The notes below the pieces were generated by a model, which searched no databases, was not told where the DNA came from, and saw only the letters and a program-made list of their open reading frames with translations. A DNA stretch of 64,000 nucleotides from NCBI GenBank assembly GCA_002286715.1, contig NSJX01000007.1:788499-852498 (forward strand), written 5' to 3'. A program made the position numbers and the translations under genes. Positions 37,294 through 47,938 of this stretch are shown piece by piece; positions within the stretch are counted from its first letter, which is position 1, and the number at the start of each line of letters is the position of its first letter. The DNA comes from Dentipellis sp. KUC8613. Lineage: Eukaryota; Basidiomycota; Agaricomycetes; Russulales; Hericiaceae.

Positions 37294-39046
37294 ATGGATC
37301 ACATCGACACCTCCTGGTGTCCCGTCTGCTCAAGACACATCCTCCCCAAGCGCTACCTCGTCCCCGTCCCTCCCCCGACTGCTCCCGCCCCTGCTCCCTC
37401 TGTCCCGCCATCTTCTCCGTCCACATCTCGTGAGTCTCTTTGTACTCTTCTTCCCTTTCTTCTATACTCACTTCACTCTAGCCGCGAAATTACCTACCGA
37501 CGCGCCTGCAATGCGTCAGACACGGAGAACAGGCACCGTTCGCGCCAAGGGCGGTGGCGGTCTTGTCCGCGGCACCGGTCGCGTTCAGCCCAATGGCGCC
37601 CTCAAGCGCTCCGACTCGACAAAGGACGCACCCGCACCCGCACCTCCCGCCGCTCCCATCAAGCACCGCACCGTCATCGACCAGAACCCCACACCTCTCT
37701 ACTGCTCTGACGAGTGCCGCCTCGCCGATCTCAACAACACATATGGTGGCCTTTCTATCGATTATAACCCGGATCGTGATCCTCGTGACTCGCCACCTCT
37801 GCCTCCCGTCCCGCACAACTCCCTTACCGGCGTCGATGCAGCTTTCTCTTTCGGCAGTGAGACCGACAGCTCCTCCGAGGTCTCGTCATCTCCGGACTCG
37901 CAGGACAAGGTCTTGACCGATGTTTCATACGACTGTCCCCCTATGTCTGAGAGTGTCGCAGCTCTTGCCCGCATCTACAACTGGGGCCCATTACCTCCTC
38001 GTCCCGTTCCCGCTCAAATCGAGGAGCCCTCCCAGCCAGAGATCGTCGACGATTACCAGAGCGGCGTTATGATGGCCGGTCGTCGCATCAAGGATGCTCT
38101 TTGTCCCGATACCACCGTCAGGCGTAACTCCGCTGGATTCTCTCAGCCCAGTCGCGAGCGGAAGCCTATCCCTGGCTGGACGGACGGCAGCGATGCATGG
38201 CGGTCCTCCGTGTACTCTTTCTCTCCTCCCACGCACAGCGGCTTGAAGGATGCACAGGAGCGCCCATCCGCGTACAAGTCATTTGCCGCCTCCCCGCACC
38301 GCTCCACCGGCGTCTACTCGACCCTTGGTGAGGGCAGCACTCCCACGCCCGCCGCCCGCGCCTCGAGCACATCGCTTTCTTCACACAATCTCACCCAGAA
38401 CGCGCGCTCCAACACGTCTGACGAGCTCTACCTCAAATACCCGTTGTCCTTCGCCCGTCGGTCGGATTCGCGGTCGTCGCTCTCCGGCTCAGCTCCGCAA
38501 CCCCAGTCGCTGCCCATGCCTGCCCGCAGGCGCGAGCACAACATTCTCAAGCCCGGCGCCGAGGGCAAGCTGCTTGTTCCGGACGTCAAGCTTCGGTCGT
38601 CTGGTGGCTCCGCGTCGTCGTCGTTCGACAACGCTTCGTTGTCTAGCTGGCGCTCCGCGTCGACTCGCAGCCTCGCGAAGAGTCCACTCAGCCGATATGG
38701 TAGCGAAGTGAGCGAGGACGACGTCTCCATGCACGAGGCTTTGGAGATGAGGATGGGTGCAGCTGGTTCCGTTCCCCATACTTCCCGGAGACCCACAGTG
38801 GAAAGTAAGTTGCGCTAGCTCTTGCCTTTCCCGCCAGCTTCTGACAATTACCTTCTTCTAGCCCGCTCGTGGTCGTACGAGAACGTCATGACGTACCCTG
38901 TTATGCCGATGCCCAAGAGGAAGGAGAAGCGCTTTGAGCGCAAGGTCATCGATGGCGTACCTCAGGTCATCGAGACTGAAGTCGAGGTGGAGCCCCAGAT
39001 GAAGCGATTGTTCTTGTTTCCCGGAAAGGAGACAAGGCGTTGCTAG
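37294..39046 (+). CDS. Ecl1-family (life-span regulatory factor) zinc-binding protein
   Basis: Large relative of the fission yeast Ecl1 family, small zinc-binding proteins that extend chronological life span. The N-terminal half-site is WCPVCSRHI (residues about 8-16). The second half-site PLYCSDECR comes about 100 residues later. Between them is a Pro/Ala-rich, basic insertion (exon 1 ends in a PPTAPAPAPSVPPSSP-like run). The remaining 350 residues are Ser/Pro-rich and disordered, with SSTSLSSHNLTQN and SWRSASTRSLAKSPLSRYGS. The last exon encodes the conserved-looking SWSYENVMTYPVMPMP and ends near KRLFLFPGKETRRC. Exons: 37294-37429, 37482-38800 and about 38863-39046, all in frame. About 500 aa, far longer than Ecl1 itself. 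Probably cytosolic/nuclear. Confidence 0.72.
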
Positions 39047-40380
39047 TTGGCCTCGCCTCCACTGTTCTCGCTCTCGGTCTAGCTCGTGTCTCAAGCATCT
39101 CGGTCTTCCTTTCGACGCATCTGCATATCATCATTTCTACGTCCAACATACCACAAGCCCACATGATACCAACTCACCATCATCATCAAGCATTACCCGT
39201 ACCTACGAACGATCAGCGACACCGACGATCCTAATGACGCCTCAACATCGATACTTATTCCCTATCCATATCTCCACGCATCGCTACCTCACAATCACGC
39301 GCAACTCCTACCATCCGCGCACTACCCTAATGGATCGTCTCGTGTACGCTTTAATCGTTCGTCGGCCTCAGCCTCCCCAAAAGTGCCATAATTCTCTCAA
39401 TAGTCTGGTCTCCGCGCTCCCGCGACCTTGTATATGATGTACCACCACCACCTTCTGTGTTCATTGCTGTACTAATATCACATCATTTCATTCCATGGAT
39501 ATCTCTTCTTGTGGGCCCGGGTGGTCGTCGTTCAGCGAAGTCGCTGGGCTGCGCTTCCTGGTGTCCTTTCGTCTCGCGCTGTTATCTCGCATCGCTTTGC
39601 TATCGCGCTACTGCATTCCTTTTTTTTCGGGACCTCGTGTTCTCTTCGTTCGCTGGTTTATCTTACTGCACGCTCGGCGGAGGTGCAGACTGTACTTACT
39701 CATACTGGTATCTTGGGGACTACGAGGATTATACCGTACATACATATGCTATTACAGTACTGCCATATACCGATTGCAATTGAATATGACCCTTCCAAAC
39801 CGAATATTCCCCCCGCGCGCTCCACGTAAAGCTCATGGCCCGAACTCCCGAGTGCGCCTTCTACCGTTGGACGAGGATCACCTGGCGAAGCCCACGGGAC
39901 GCGCGCCGATGCAGCTGCATAGAGAACAAGGAAGGCGCGAAGCCGCATCTGCGCGCGCTCCAAGCTTCCAAGGCCACCTGCATACAAACCAAACGCGCGC
40001 AGCCCAGAACCGCCGCTCGCAGCTCGGACCGCGCTGCGCGGTCACTTAGGCTCAGGCGCACTTGCAGGTCGCAGGTCGCAGGGTCAGACGGTCAGCGCAG
40101 AGGGCAGTGTGATCAGGCGCAGTGCTGGTGTGTCAGAGCAGGACCGGATTGGCCCGCGCGCGCGCGCGAGCGCATTGGGCAGATGACCCTTGGGGCCAAT
40201 AGCCGCTGCGCATGCGGGCGAGGGAAGAGTGGGATCCCGCGCTGCGTGGCCGTGGGGACGCGGGGACGTGGGGCGCGCGCGGGGACGGACGCATTCGACG
40301 CGTATTGGCGACGGGGGCAAAATGGCCGTGACGCCGACGCCCTGCCCGTTTGCCCTGGCAGGCCCAGCTGACTGAAACTT

Positions 40381-40481
40381 GCACGGCACGGTGCACGGTG
40401 CACGGTGTGCGGTGCACAGCTCGGACTGCCTGAAATTCTTATTTCCGCGACGCGCGACAGTCACGACACGACACGACACGA
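40381..40481 (+). repeat. Short tandem repeats (GCACGGT and CACGA units)
   Basis: At 40381-40420 the unit GCACGGT/GTGCACG repeats with small changes. At 40462-40481 the unit CACGA repeats four times. Both lie in GC-rich non-coding DNA and are simple-sequence repeats without evident function. Confidence 0.7.
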
Positions 40482-41639
40482 CGCACTACGCAACGAACCC
40501 CCAAAATTCTGCAGCCGCACGCGTGAACCGTGGGCGGCACAGGAACGCAGACGGCACTGGCGCGCGGGTGGGAAGCCTGCAGGGGCTGGAGTCTGGACCG
40601 CGCAGCCGATCTGCGCGTGTGCATGTGCATGTGCATCAGGCGGCGAGGCGAGAGCGGTTGAGGCAAATCTATTGTGAGGGCGTGATTGGCTCCGAGACGG
40701 GTGCCAGTGCCAGTAGTGCAGATATCAAAATGGGCGGGCCCTGTGCAGCTGGTGTGTGGGTGTGTCTGAGATGGTATGCAGATCTGAGGTCCTCGGCTGA
40801 GATTTGAATTTTTGGGTTGGCCCGCCCGATGCGATTTGATGCATAAGTATGCAGGTTGCAAGCGGCGGGCGACGGGAGGCGGCGGCCCGCGCGCGCACGA
40901 GCACGCGACTGAGGGAATTCAGCTGCGAATCGCTGGGCCTCGGACGGGGACGGGCTGCTTGGCGGGTGCGGTTGGCTGGTGGGGCGCGTCTGATGCGGGG
41001 GCGTTCGGGGAATGGAGGTCGCTGGCTATTGGAGGAGATATCTCCATGCATGGTATGCACACGTATGTAGATTGTAGAATTGCATTGCAGTCTCTCGTTA
41101 TGCAGCATAAAGCCGGATGATCCACGCTGTGCGATCCACAGCGGGCTGCATTCCGGGGTAGGTGTTGCGAGAATGTTACAGCAACGGAGAAACGGAGCAT
41201 GCACCAGTCGCCGAGGCGGAGCACGGCCTGCGAGGACACTCCGAGTTTGTGAAGGTGCTTTCTGCGACTTTGTTCACAAGACAACCTGTAAGTGTTCAGC
41301 TGGACGCGGAAGCAGAGACAAGAACACAACTCGGGTCTTCGTGTCGGCAAAGACTCGCAAATGCTCTTGCAATGGCTGTAAGGGGATCTGAGATCTCAGG
41401 CGTACGTGAGGCCCCACAGCAAAAAGATGCCGGGCTGACGTCGAGGAGGTCGCGGGCTGGGTCCGAACGGCGTTGCTAAAAACAAGTCCACAAGGACACA
41501 CATCGGGGTTCGCGGGGTTGATCAGCGGAAGTATTTGTGGGCGGAAGAAAAGCTGACAGATGCAACTTGGGGTCGGGCGCTGGAACCACGTTCTGTCCGA
41601 CGCTGCAATGGGGTAACGCGCTTTACAGACAGTCCTCTA

Positions 41640-42480
41640 GCGTACGATGACGCATACCGCCTAGATCTCGACCGGCCGCTGTATGTGCGCAACTCCCAAC
41701 TTCTAAATGTGAGGTTCGTGACGTCAATGTCTTCCGGTGGCCAGTAGCGGCAGTTCGCTTCGAGCATCCTATCATCGTCCCACACGACCGACTCGTTCGC
41801 TGCTCCAAGGTTCTGAGGCCATTCAATGCAAGGCACATGGGGTACGTCTCCCTGCAAACGTCGCAACTTACGCTCTACTCCCAGGTCAATGCACATGCCT
41901 AGTCCAGGGTACAAACGCAAAGATAACTCGCCGTTGGAGTCGGATGATCGCAGATACGTCCACCCAATCATAAGTGACTGGAATAGAACGCGATGACAGC
42001 ATGCTGCCCATTCGCTGTTGAGATCGCTTGGCTACTGCTGGATTCATTGCGACGTGGCATCGTCCCTTGCACGATTACGGCTTTCCGTTGCGGCAGTAGA
42101 AGGATTGGGTTTCGGAAATGGTGCGTAAAAGCGCTCTTTTGGCGGATCTGTACCTTCTATTGACCGCCCGTTCCAGAAACTCGATGGCATCCCAATGATG
42201 TCGTATTGCCTTGGGGGTTTCGCCCTCGGACATGAATAGGTAGGCACATAAAGTCGGTAAAGCTGTGTTGCAAGTCACGTCAATGATCCATGGATGAGTA
42301 AGATAAACTATTACTGTACCTGCGACAGACGATGAGTATACATGCTGATTCATGTGCGATGGGAAGTCGCAAAACCAGCATCCGCACCGCACGGCGGGTC
42401 TACATAGAGTTGAGATCCAATCATGTCCCGGTGAAGTCTATGGGCTTTGAGTGAAGCATAGCTGACAGGAGGTTCAGCGA
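41640..42480 (-). other. Possible coding remnant, minus strand
   Basis: Several adjoining minus-strand segments have protein-like composition separated by plausible splice sites, for example DIIGMPSSFWNGRSIEG, LRLYPGLGMCIDLGVE and VPCIEWPQNLGAANESVVWD. The middle segment faintly recalls the 'xRMAxDLGLHR' stretch of fungal Zn2Cys6 transcription factors, but no zinc cluster was found and the frames do not chain into one convincing gene. It could be a degraded gene, a gene whose exons I failed to resolve, or chance. Confidence 0.2.
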
Positions 42481-44310
42481 CCTTCGAGCAGATCCTACTA
42501 GGAAAGGACAACATGTTGCCGTGGAAGTAAGTATGGCACGTTCAGGTGACTCTCTCACAGCGAAGCACACAGGCCCTTCGAGGCTGCATACCTTCGACTG
42601 GCCGGTTGATACTGCCAATGGCGTCGATCGCGGGGTGCTTCGAGCTGCTCGCCGTGTTATGTGAAGAAAAGCCTAGAACGCAGCTTATCACTGAATGGGA
42701 TAGGAAATAGATGCTCGGCACCTGTAGCATCGACCTATCCTGACGGCTTCGAGAGATACGTTCCCAGAAGCTTGAGGCCCTTCTGCAGCATTCAACGTCG
42801 TCGTCAAATGCTGTAGTAGCAACGAGAACTCAGTGAGCGTGAGATTCGCAAGGCTTGATAGACTGGCAGTGGATGAGAAGACGGCCAGCGCGTTCGCGAG
42901 GACCAAGTCAACTCGGAAAAAGCCGACGCGACGCGATCACGTGTTCTGAGAGGGATGGGTTCTAGGTCTAGGCCACTTGGGTGAGCACAACGGTTGCCAC
43001 GGCGCCACAAAGCCTCTTTCTCTCTACCACCATGTCTGCAATCTCACTAATATTCATAAAAATGAACGCTTCTCGGATTGCAGAACCAAGTGGTTTGCGC
43101 AGCCCTCGCCCTCTTTTCTGCATTCTGTGTCCTGAACACTTGTCTGCTTTGCAGTGCTGCCTTGTAGGGTGTATGGCTGCAGGTGAGTGCGCACCCCCAC
43201 TATGCATGGGAACCGATCGCTCTAACTTCTGTCTTCTAGCTCGGTGAAGCTTCTCCTCATTCACTCTTGGCTGTCCGTGTGACGACCTTATCGAGGCTCT
43301 CACAGCCTGCATGGTGGCCGCATAGGCAGGGCTAGTGCGGGGACTATGCCCTGTGATTATCTTTCAAAGCGCAACAGGATACGCCGTTATTGATGCGTCG
43401 GGCATCGGATTGCAGCTGAAGCGAAGAAGAGAACCAAGATCCGGGAAACTTTCTGCCTTATAGGATGCTGCCGCCACGCTTCTTTTTCTCCGTTTTGGTG
43501 GGTCGCATTGACCATATGTGGGTCGTAGGTAGCAAAACCAGGACCTATTTATCGGCCAGGATTCCTGGATGCAAGCGCAAAGGCTGTTTCCGGAGTCAGC
43601 TGTCCTAGGACACTCACTCCCCCTCTGTATCTTCTTTGCTATCGGGGATCATCTTATGTGGATTTCCGCTGTTCGCCTATGCCGGCGTGCACATTTTCGT
43701 CGTGTCGAGGGACGGAGGCACGGTCGGACCAAGCAGCGAAGCGTTTACGTACGGGAGACGGTGCATCTGGAAAACTGCAAGGAGGCGGGGTCTTATCGCT
43801 TGGACATCCCCATCTGGGGGCTGGAGGGTCAAGTCCGCGGGCAGACCAAGGCAGGGAGCTCGGAAGCTGTCTGCGGGGAGGAAGAGGAGGATTGAGGCGT
43901 AGCGCTGGACGTGCGAGCGGCATCTTGTCGAAAGTGGCTAAGGACGATTAAGGTGATATGGGGCTCTAAAAATGCTTCTTCGGGTTTGCTAATTCGTCTG
44001 ATAGATGAGCTTCTGTTCGTCGAGAAACGAAGGAACTTATCGATGAGATGGACAGAGTTCTCTGTGGATGGTTCGGGAGACAGAGACGAGGGACTGGCGT
44101 GCAGATATTCAGACAGGATCGACCTATCGACATCGATAACAGGGGCCTAGACGATGCTCTCCCGGCGCAGACGTTCAAATGGACTGATAGCTATGGACTG
44201 CCCATCTTAGACAGGAAACCGGCCGGATGACGCCAGATCGGATCAAGATCCGTACTCCGCCCCGTCCTGTCTATAAGTCGCCAGCCACCACTCCGCGCTC
44301 TCGTGCCTCC

Positions 44311-44317
44311 TATATAA
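44311..44317 (+). promoter_or_regulatory. TATA box of the FKBP gene
   Basis: TATATAA, 41 bp before the ATG at 44358, with a C/T-rich initiator region between. A strong match to a fungal TATA box for a highly expressed gene. Confidence 0.6.
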
Positions 44318-44357
44318 CCCTTTCGATTCTCGTCTTCAAAGTCCACCTCCCTGCACC

Positions 44358-44967
44358 ATGGTAAGCTCCTGCCCGCCCCTCTCCGTCCTCTTCCTCATTT
44401 TCTCGTTTTTCCGCGCAGGGCGTCACTGTCGACAGGCTTACTCCTGGTGATGGCAAGACTTTCCCCCAACGGGGTGGTGCGTCTAATCCCGTCATCTGAC
44501 CTCTTTCGCACCACCAACCTACGCTTCTTAGACAAGGTGACGATACACTACGTAGGTGTCCTCGTCGACGGCAAGAAGTTCGACTCGAGCAGGGATCGGT
44601 GTGCTTCTTTCTACTCTTCCCTCCAAGCTAGTGTCACTGACCACCCGCGCCTGTCCAGTGGTACCCCATTCGAGACCGAAATTGGCGTCGGGAAGGTGAT
44701 CAAGGGCTGGGATGAGGGTGCGTCTGCCCTCTGCTCTCCTATCGTTCCATCGACACTTATCGATCCCATCAGGTGTTCCCCAACTATCACTTGGCGAGAA
44801 AGCAATCCTGACAGCAACACCAGATTACGTGCGTCCCCGGAATACTAGTTTCGTCGGCGCCCGCTGACCCTTTGCGTGTGCAGGCGTATGGTGCAAGAGG
44901 ATTCCCACCAGTGATCCCGCCAAATTCAACCTTGAAGTTCGAGGTCGAACTGCTCAAGATCAACTGA
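44358..44967 (+). CDS. FPR1: FKBP12-type peptidyl-prolyl isomerase
   Basis: Small cytosolic prolyl cis-trans isomerase, target of FK506 and rapamycin in relatives. Six exons: 44358-44360, 44419-44476, 44532-44598, 44659-44717, 44773-44828 and 44884-44967. The product is about 107 aa: [13 protein letters not shown], then [56 protein letters not shown] and [18 protein letters not shown]. The active-site Tyr, Phe, Asp, Trp and Phe positions of FKBP12 are present ([27 protein letters not shown]). Exon 1 consists of the start codon alone: ATG is followed at once by GTAAGC, and the next exon begins with GGC. Family and completeness are firm. Confidence 0.95.
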
Positions 44968-45425
44968 TCGTCGGCAGCTACGCCCCGCACGCGTACGGGG
45001 CGTTGTGGTTTTAGGAGGGGCTCGGACTTGGCTGGGCTGAGTGCGCGTTGTATTGTGTGATCACATCTGTTCTTTATCAATCTGCACGACTGTATGATCC
45101 TCACCTGTATTATTGGCCTGCATCGTTCGAGCGCAATCTGTCCTGAGAGTGAGATACGCTGTATGGTATGTCGCCGTTCAGACTATCAACCTTCTTCCTT
45201 CTCCGATTTGGAGATCTGCGATCGGGACCCACAGATGCCCAATAAGTCGCAGCGCACATGCCTGTTTTTCCGAAACGCGGGCGGAGACATGTCTGCGGGG
45301 TGCATATTGGCAATGCGACATGTCCCCCGCCTGATCAATCGCAGCTACGTCATTGGTCAAAGCGTCCCCTGCCAGCGTCCTGGCGTCGGTTCCCGCGTCC
45401 CACTGGCAAGTCAAAGCGGAGCATG
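44968..45425. other. Convergent 3' intergenic region
   Basis: About 460 bp between the stop of the FKBP gene and the stop of the second DUF6533 gene. No feature recognised beyond probable 3' untranslated sequence. Confidence 0.4.
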
Positions 45426-47172
45426 TCAAAGCGCGGGCGCAGTCTCGATTTCGTTTGCTACTTCTATGTCCTCGTTCGACACGGGAAGTAATTCTAGGGC
45501 GTCTCGAACGAGCTGCGAGCACTCGCGTTGCCTCACTGACTCCGTCGGCGACACTCTTCGGCGAAGCATGAGCACGCTGATCACAGAAGGTCAGTGCTTC
45601 GATATATGGAAAAGGAAGACGGCACTCACAGCCGGCACGCCTGTCCAAGGGGCCAAAGGTCAGAAAGCGCAATAGAAAATGTGGGGAACGCTTACCAAGA
45701 CGTCGGGAAGCAGAAGCGCGAAGTACGAGCCTATGCCATTGAACGTCTTATTTGAGCTATGCGCTGTGAGCCTCGTTGTCGCGGCGGCGAGGTGAAGTGA
45801 ACATGCGTACCTCAGGTACATTGCTGCTGAAAAAATGTTCAAGGTGGTCATGGACATGAAGACGAGAACACCTGCATCACGGAGTCAGTATGAGACTGGC
45901 AAGTGCATGGAGGGATGTACCCTGGGTAAGGAATGAGGCACCAAGGCTGCCCTGCGTGCTGCGAATACGAAAACAGTGCTGTCCCGATTGTCAGTCGACT
46001 GTGAGTCACCACATTCGGGAACAAAACTCACTATAATAACTATAGACATCGTTAAAAGATCGTAAGCAAATGCAGTAAGCTAGTCGTATGGATTAGTCTC
46101 ATGAAATTGCATTCTTCACAGTTAACACTCACAAAGGTTAGCTATGGTAAACGGCTTTAAGGTCAGTGTTTAGAAATAGAAAAAAGATATTGCTTACGCT
46201 GATGTGGATGGCTCCTTGAGACGCCGAAATGTCCGTGGTGGCAAAACATCCGCTCTGGCCGAGAACGGAAAAGAGTGTCGATACCACTGGTGGATGGATC
46301 AGCGAGCTGCGCGCCGAGAAGGTGGGATATCGCTCACGCTGTACGTCAAATCCCCACACGTAGATGTCGACCCCGAGCAAGGCGGCGAGACCGAAGCATA
46401 GGCCGTACAGAATCCGTGAATCTCGTCCAGCGAAAGCATATGCCCGTAGCATCAATACCACTGTAATCGAGAGCGGTAGTCAAGGACGGGGACAGCAGGG
46501 TGATTTTAAATGCGAGTACCTTGGGCCGACAATTGCTGCACTACAATCAGCGTCTCAGATGACTGATGAAGGTAAAACACCACTCACAAGAGGAATTAAA
46601 GTGGCGTACAGAGGATGGACAATATCCGCGCACGTCTCGCCATCATGGTCGACCACCCAGCCCCAGATGTGGAAGGGGAACACGAGCAGTGGGTAGTATC
46701 GACACCATAGGTAAGCAGCCTTCACCCAAGTCCATCGCGCTTGATGTATCTAGGGGGATGTAAGCCCGGGTCAGAGGTAGGTACCCGGAATACATACTAG
46801 GGTATACTCGTCGCTAATTCTGGCCGACGAATTAGCATCCGAGGAGAGGTGTGTGAGCAGGCAGACAATGCTCACGATATCAGCCAGTCATAAACAATCA
46901 AGGTATCTGCACGGTGGTTTGCTCAGTGAAGACCTTATTCCATCTCGGATGACGCGACTCACAACATGCTGTATGTCCGCACACGACAGAAGTAATACTG
47001 CATTAAACCTATGTAGCTGTCGGCTGCACAGTTGTACTGACCGAGTATGCTGTACCGACCGCTATAAAACGCGTCACAGGGCAGCACGAGAAGAACCAGC
47101 GAAGCCAACTCACACATCAATCCTTCCCATAGTGACCTCTACAGCATGATTCAGCTGCGGGTTATCGCCCAT
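45426..47172 (-). CDS. DUF6533 domain membrane protein, gene 2
   Basis: Multi-pass membrane protein of the DUF6533 family, role unknown. The start at 47172 gives MGDNPQLNHAVEVTMGRID. Spliced exons then read CYTLIVYDWLISISDEYTL, the DUF6533 signature, and RWTWVKAAYLWCRYYPLLVF with IWGWVVDHDGETCADIV. Next are QLSAQVVLMLRAYAFAGRDS, LYGLCFGLAALLGVDIYVWG, and SGCFATTDISASQGAIHIS. Further helices follow (LTAFAYDLLTMSIVII; VFMSMTTLNIFSAAMYL; GIGSYFALLLPDVLACRLV). The tail is hydrophilic and acidic, ending IETAPAL at 45426. It needs micro-exons of 16 nt (46520-46535), 9 nt (46133-46141) and 11 nt (45630-45640). The phase at one junction near 46030 was not settled. Apart from that the frame is open. 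Confidence 0.75.
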
Positions 47173-47938
47173 CTACCGCGGGGGGAGACTGGACGAGCAG
47201 AGACACAGTCTCTCTCAGAAAGAATGAGAGAATCCCAGTGTTAAGGTATGTGGGGGGGTTAAGGAAAGAGACGTCCGTGCTGGCGACGAGCGGACATCGG
47301 ACGGTGGGCAGGGCACAGACAGTCGAGAAGAGCTTCTCGCTTTATTGTCCCTGGCCGCGCCCCGCTGGGCGTCTGTATGTATCTCGTTCTGCGGGGATCT
47401 CCACGCCCGATCTCAAGATCCCGCTGCACACAACTCCGCGATGGTGGGGATCGCTCATGCTGTCCTCTCCCAAGGCCACATGCAACACCCGCACTCATAC
47501 AATCCGTCCCTGCACACGCCCGGGCTCAGGAATTGCACTCAGCATCTGCAGTATCATCTTCAGTGTGCATCCGCTCTGGTCACGGGCCTCGAGGCGCGAT
47601 CGGTTAATGACGGACGCCGAGGACGTAACGCCTTCTGCAGCCTTGCGGACGGACACTGCGCGTCAGACGGCAGCCTCTCTCGAACCCGTGCCATGGGAAC
47701 CACGCTGTTCCATGACATGCAGACATCGTAGCCGAGCCACTTTAAAATACACCCGCCCTTCATGGCTATATGAGCCGGGTAACACACTCATCGGCGGACG
47801 TCGGTGAAGCGATAAGTAACCTTGACTAGCAGAACGCCGCGAACAAGCGCGAGGTGATGATATGATTGATTGAGTTCGTGCGTAATGCGGACGCAGCAAA
47901 GTTGACACTTTGAATGTTCACAACAACAAGCGTCAATG
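47173..47938. other. Intergenic region
   Basis: About 770 bp with the promoter of DUF6533 gene 2 and the 3' flank of the linker-histone-domain gene. Open frames on both strands are unrecognised. A short run of seven G (about 47252) is the only simple feature. Confidence 0.4.

Larger units (their letters stand above)
39047..44310. other. Gene-poor region of about 5.3 kb
   Basis: Includes the 3' region of the Ecl1-family gene (39047 to about 39500, CA/TC-rich). A GC-rich tract from about 39800 to 41000 carries a (CG)7 run at 40155-40168 and short tandem repeats at 40381-40481. A possible coding remnant lies at 41640-42480. A 74-nt frame near 43083 encodes a hydrophobic run on the plus strand but stops. 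No confident gene. The last part is the FKBP promoter. Confidence 0.45.

Noticed and set aside
40155..40168. (CG)7 tract as a Z-DNA or regulatory element
   Set aside because: A short dinucleotide run in GC-rich DNA is expected by chance; there is no supporting context.
42981..43247. Plus-strand cysteine-rich frame resembling a hydrophobin
   Set aside because: Cysteine spacing does not fit the eight-cysteine hydrophobin pattern, and the frame has no proper signal peptide.
46201..46370. Extra intron in DUF6533 gene 2 starting at a GTGAGC after VQ
   Set aside because: The phase does not fit the conserved SGCFATT segment, while the unspliced reading is open throughout.
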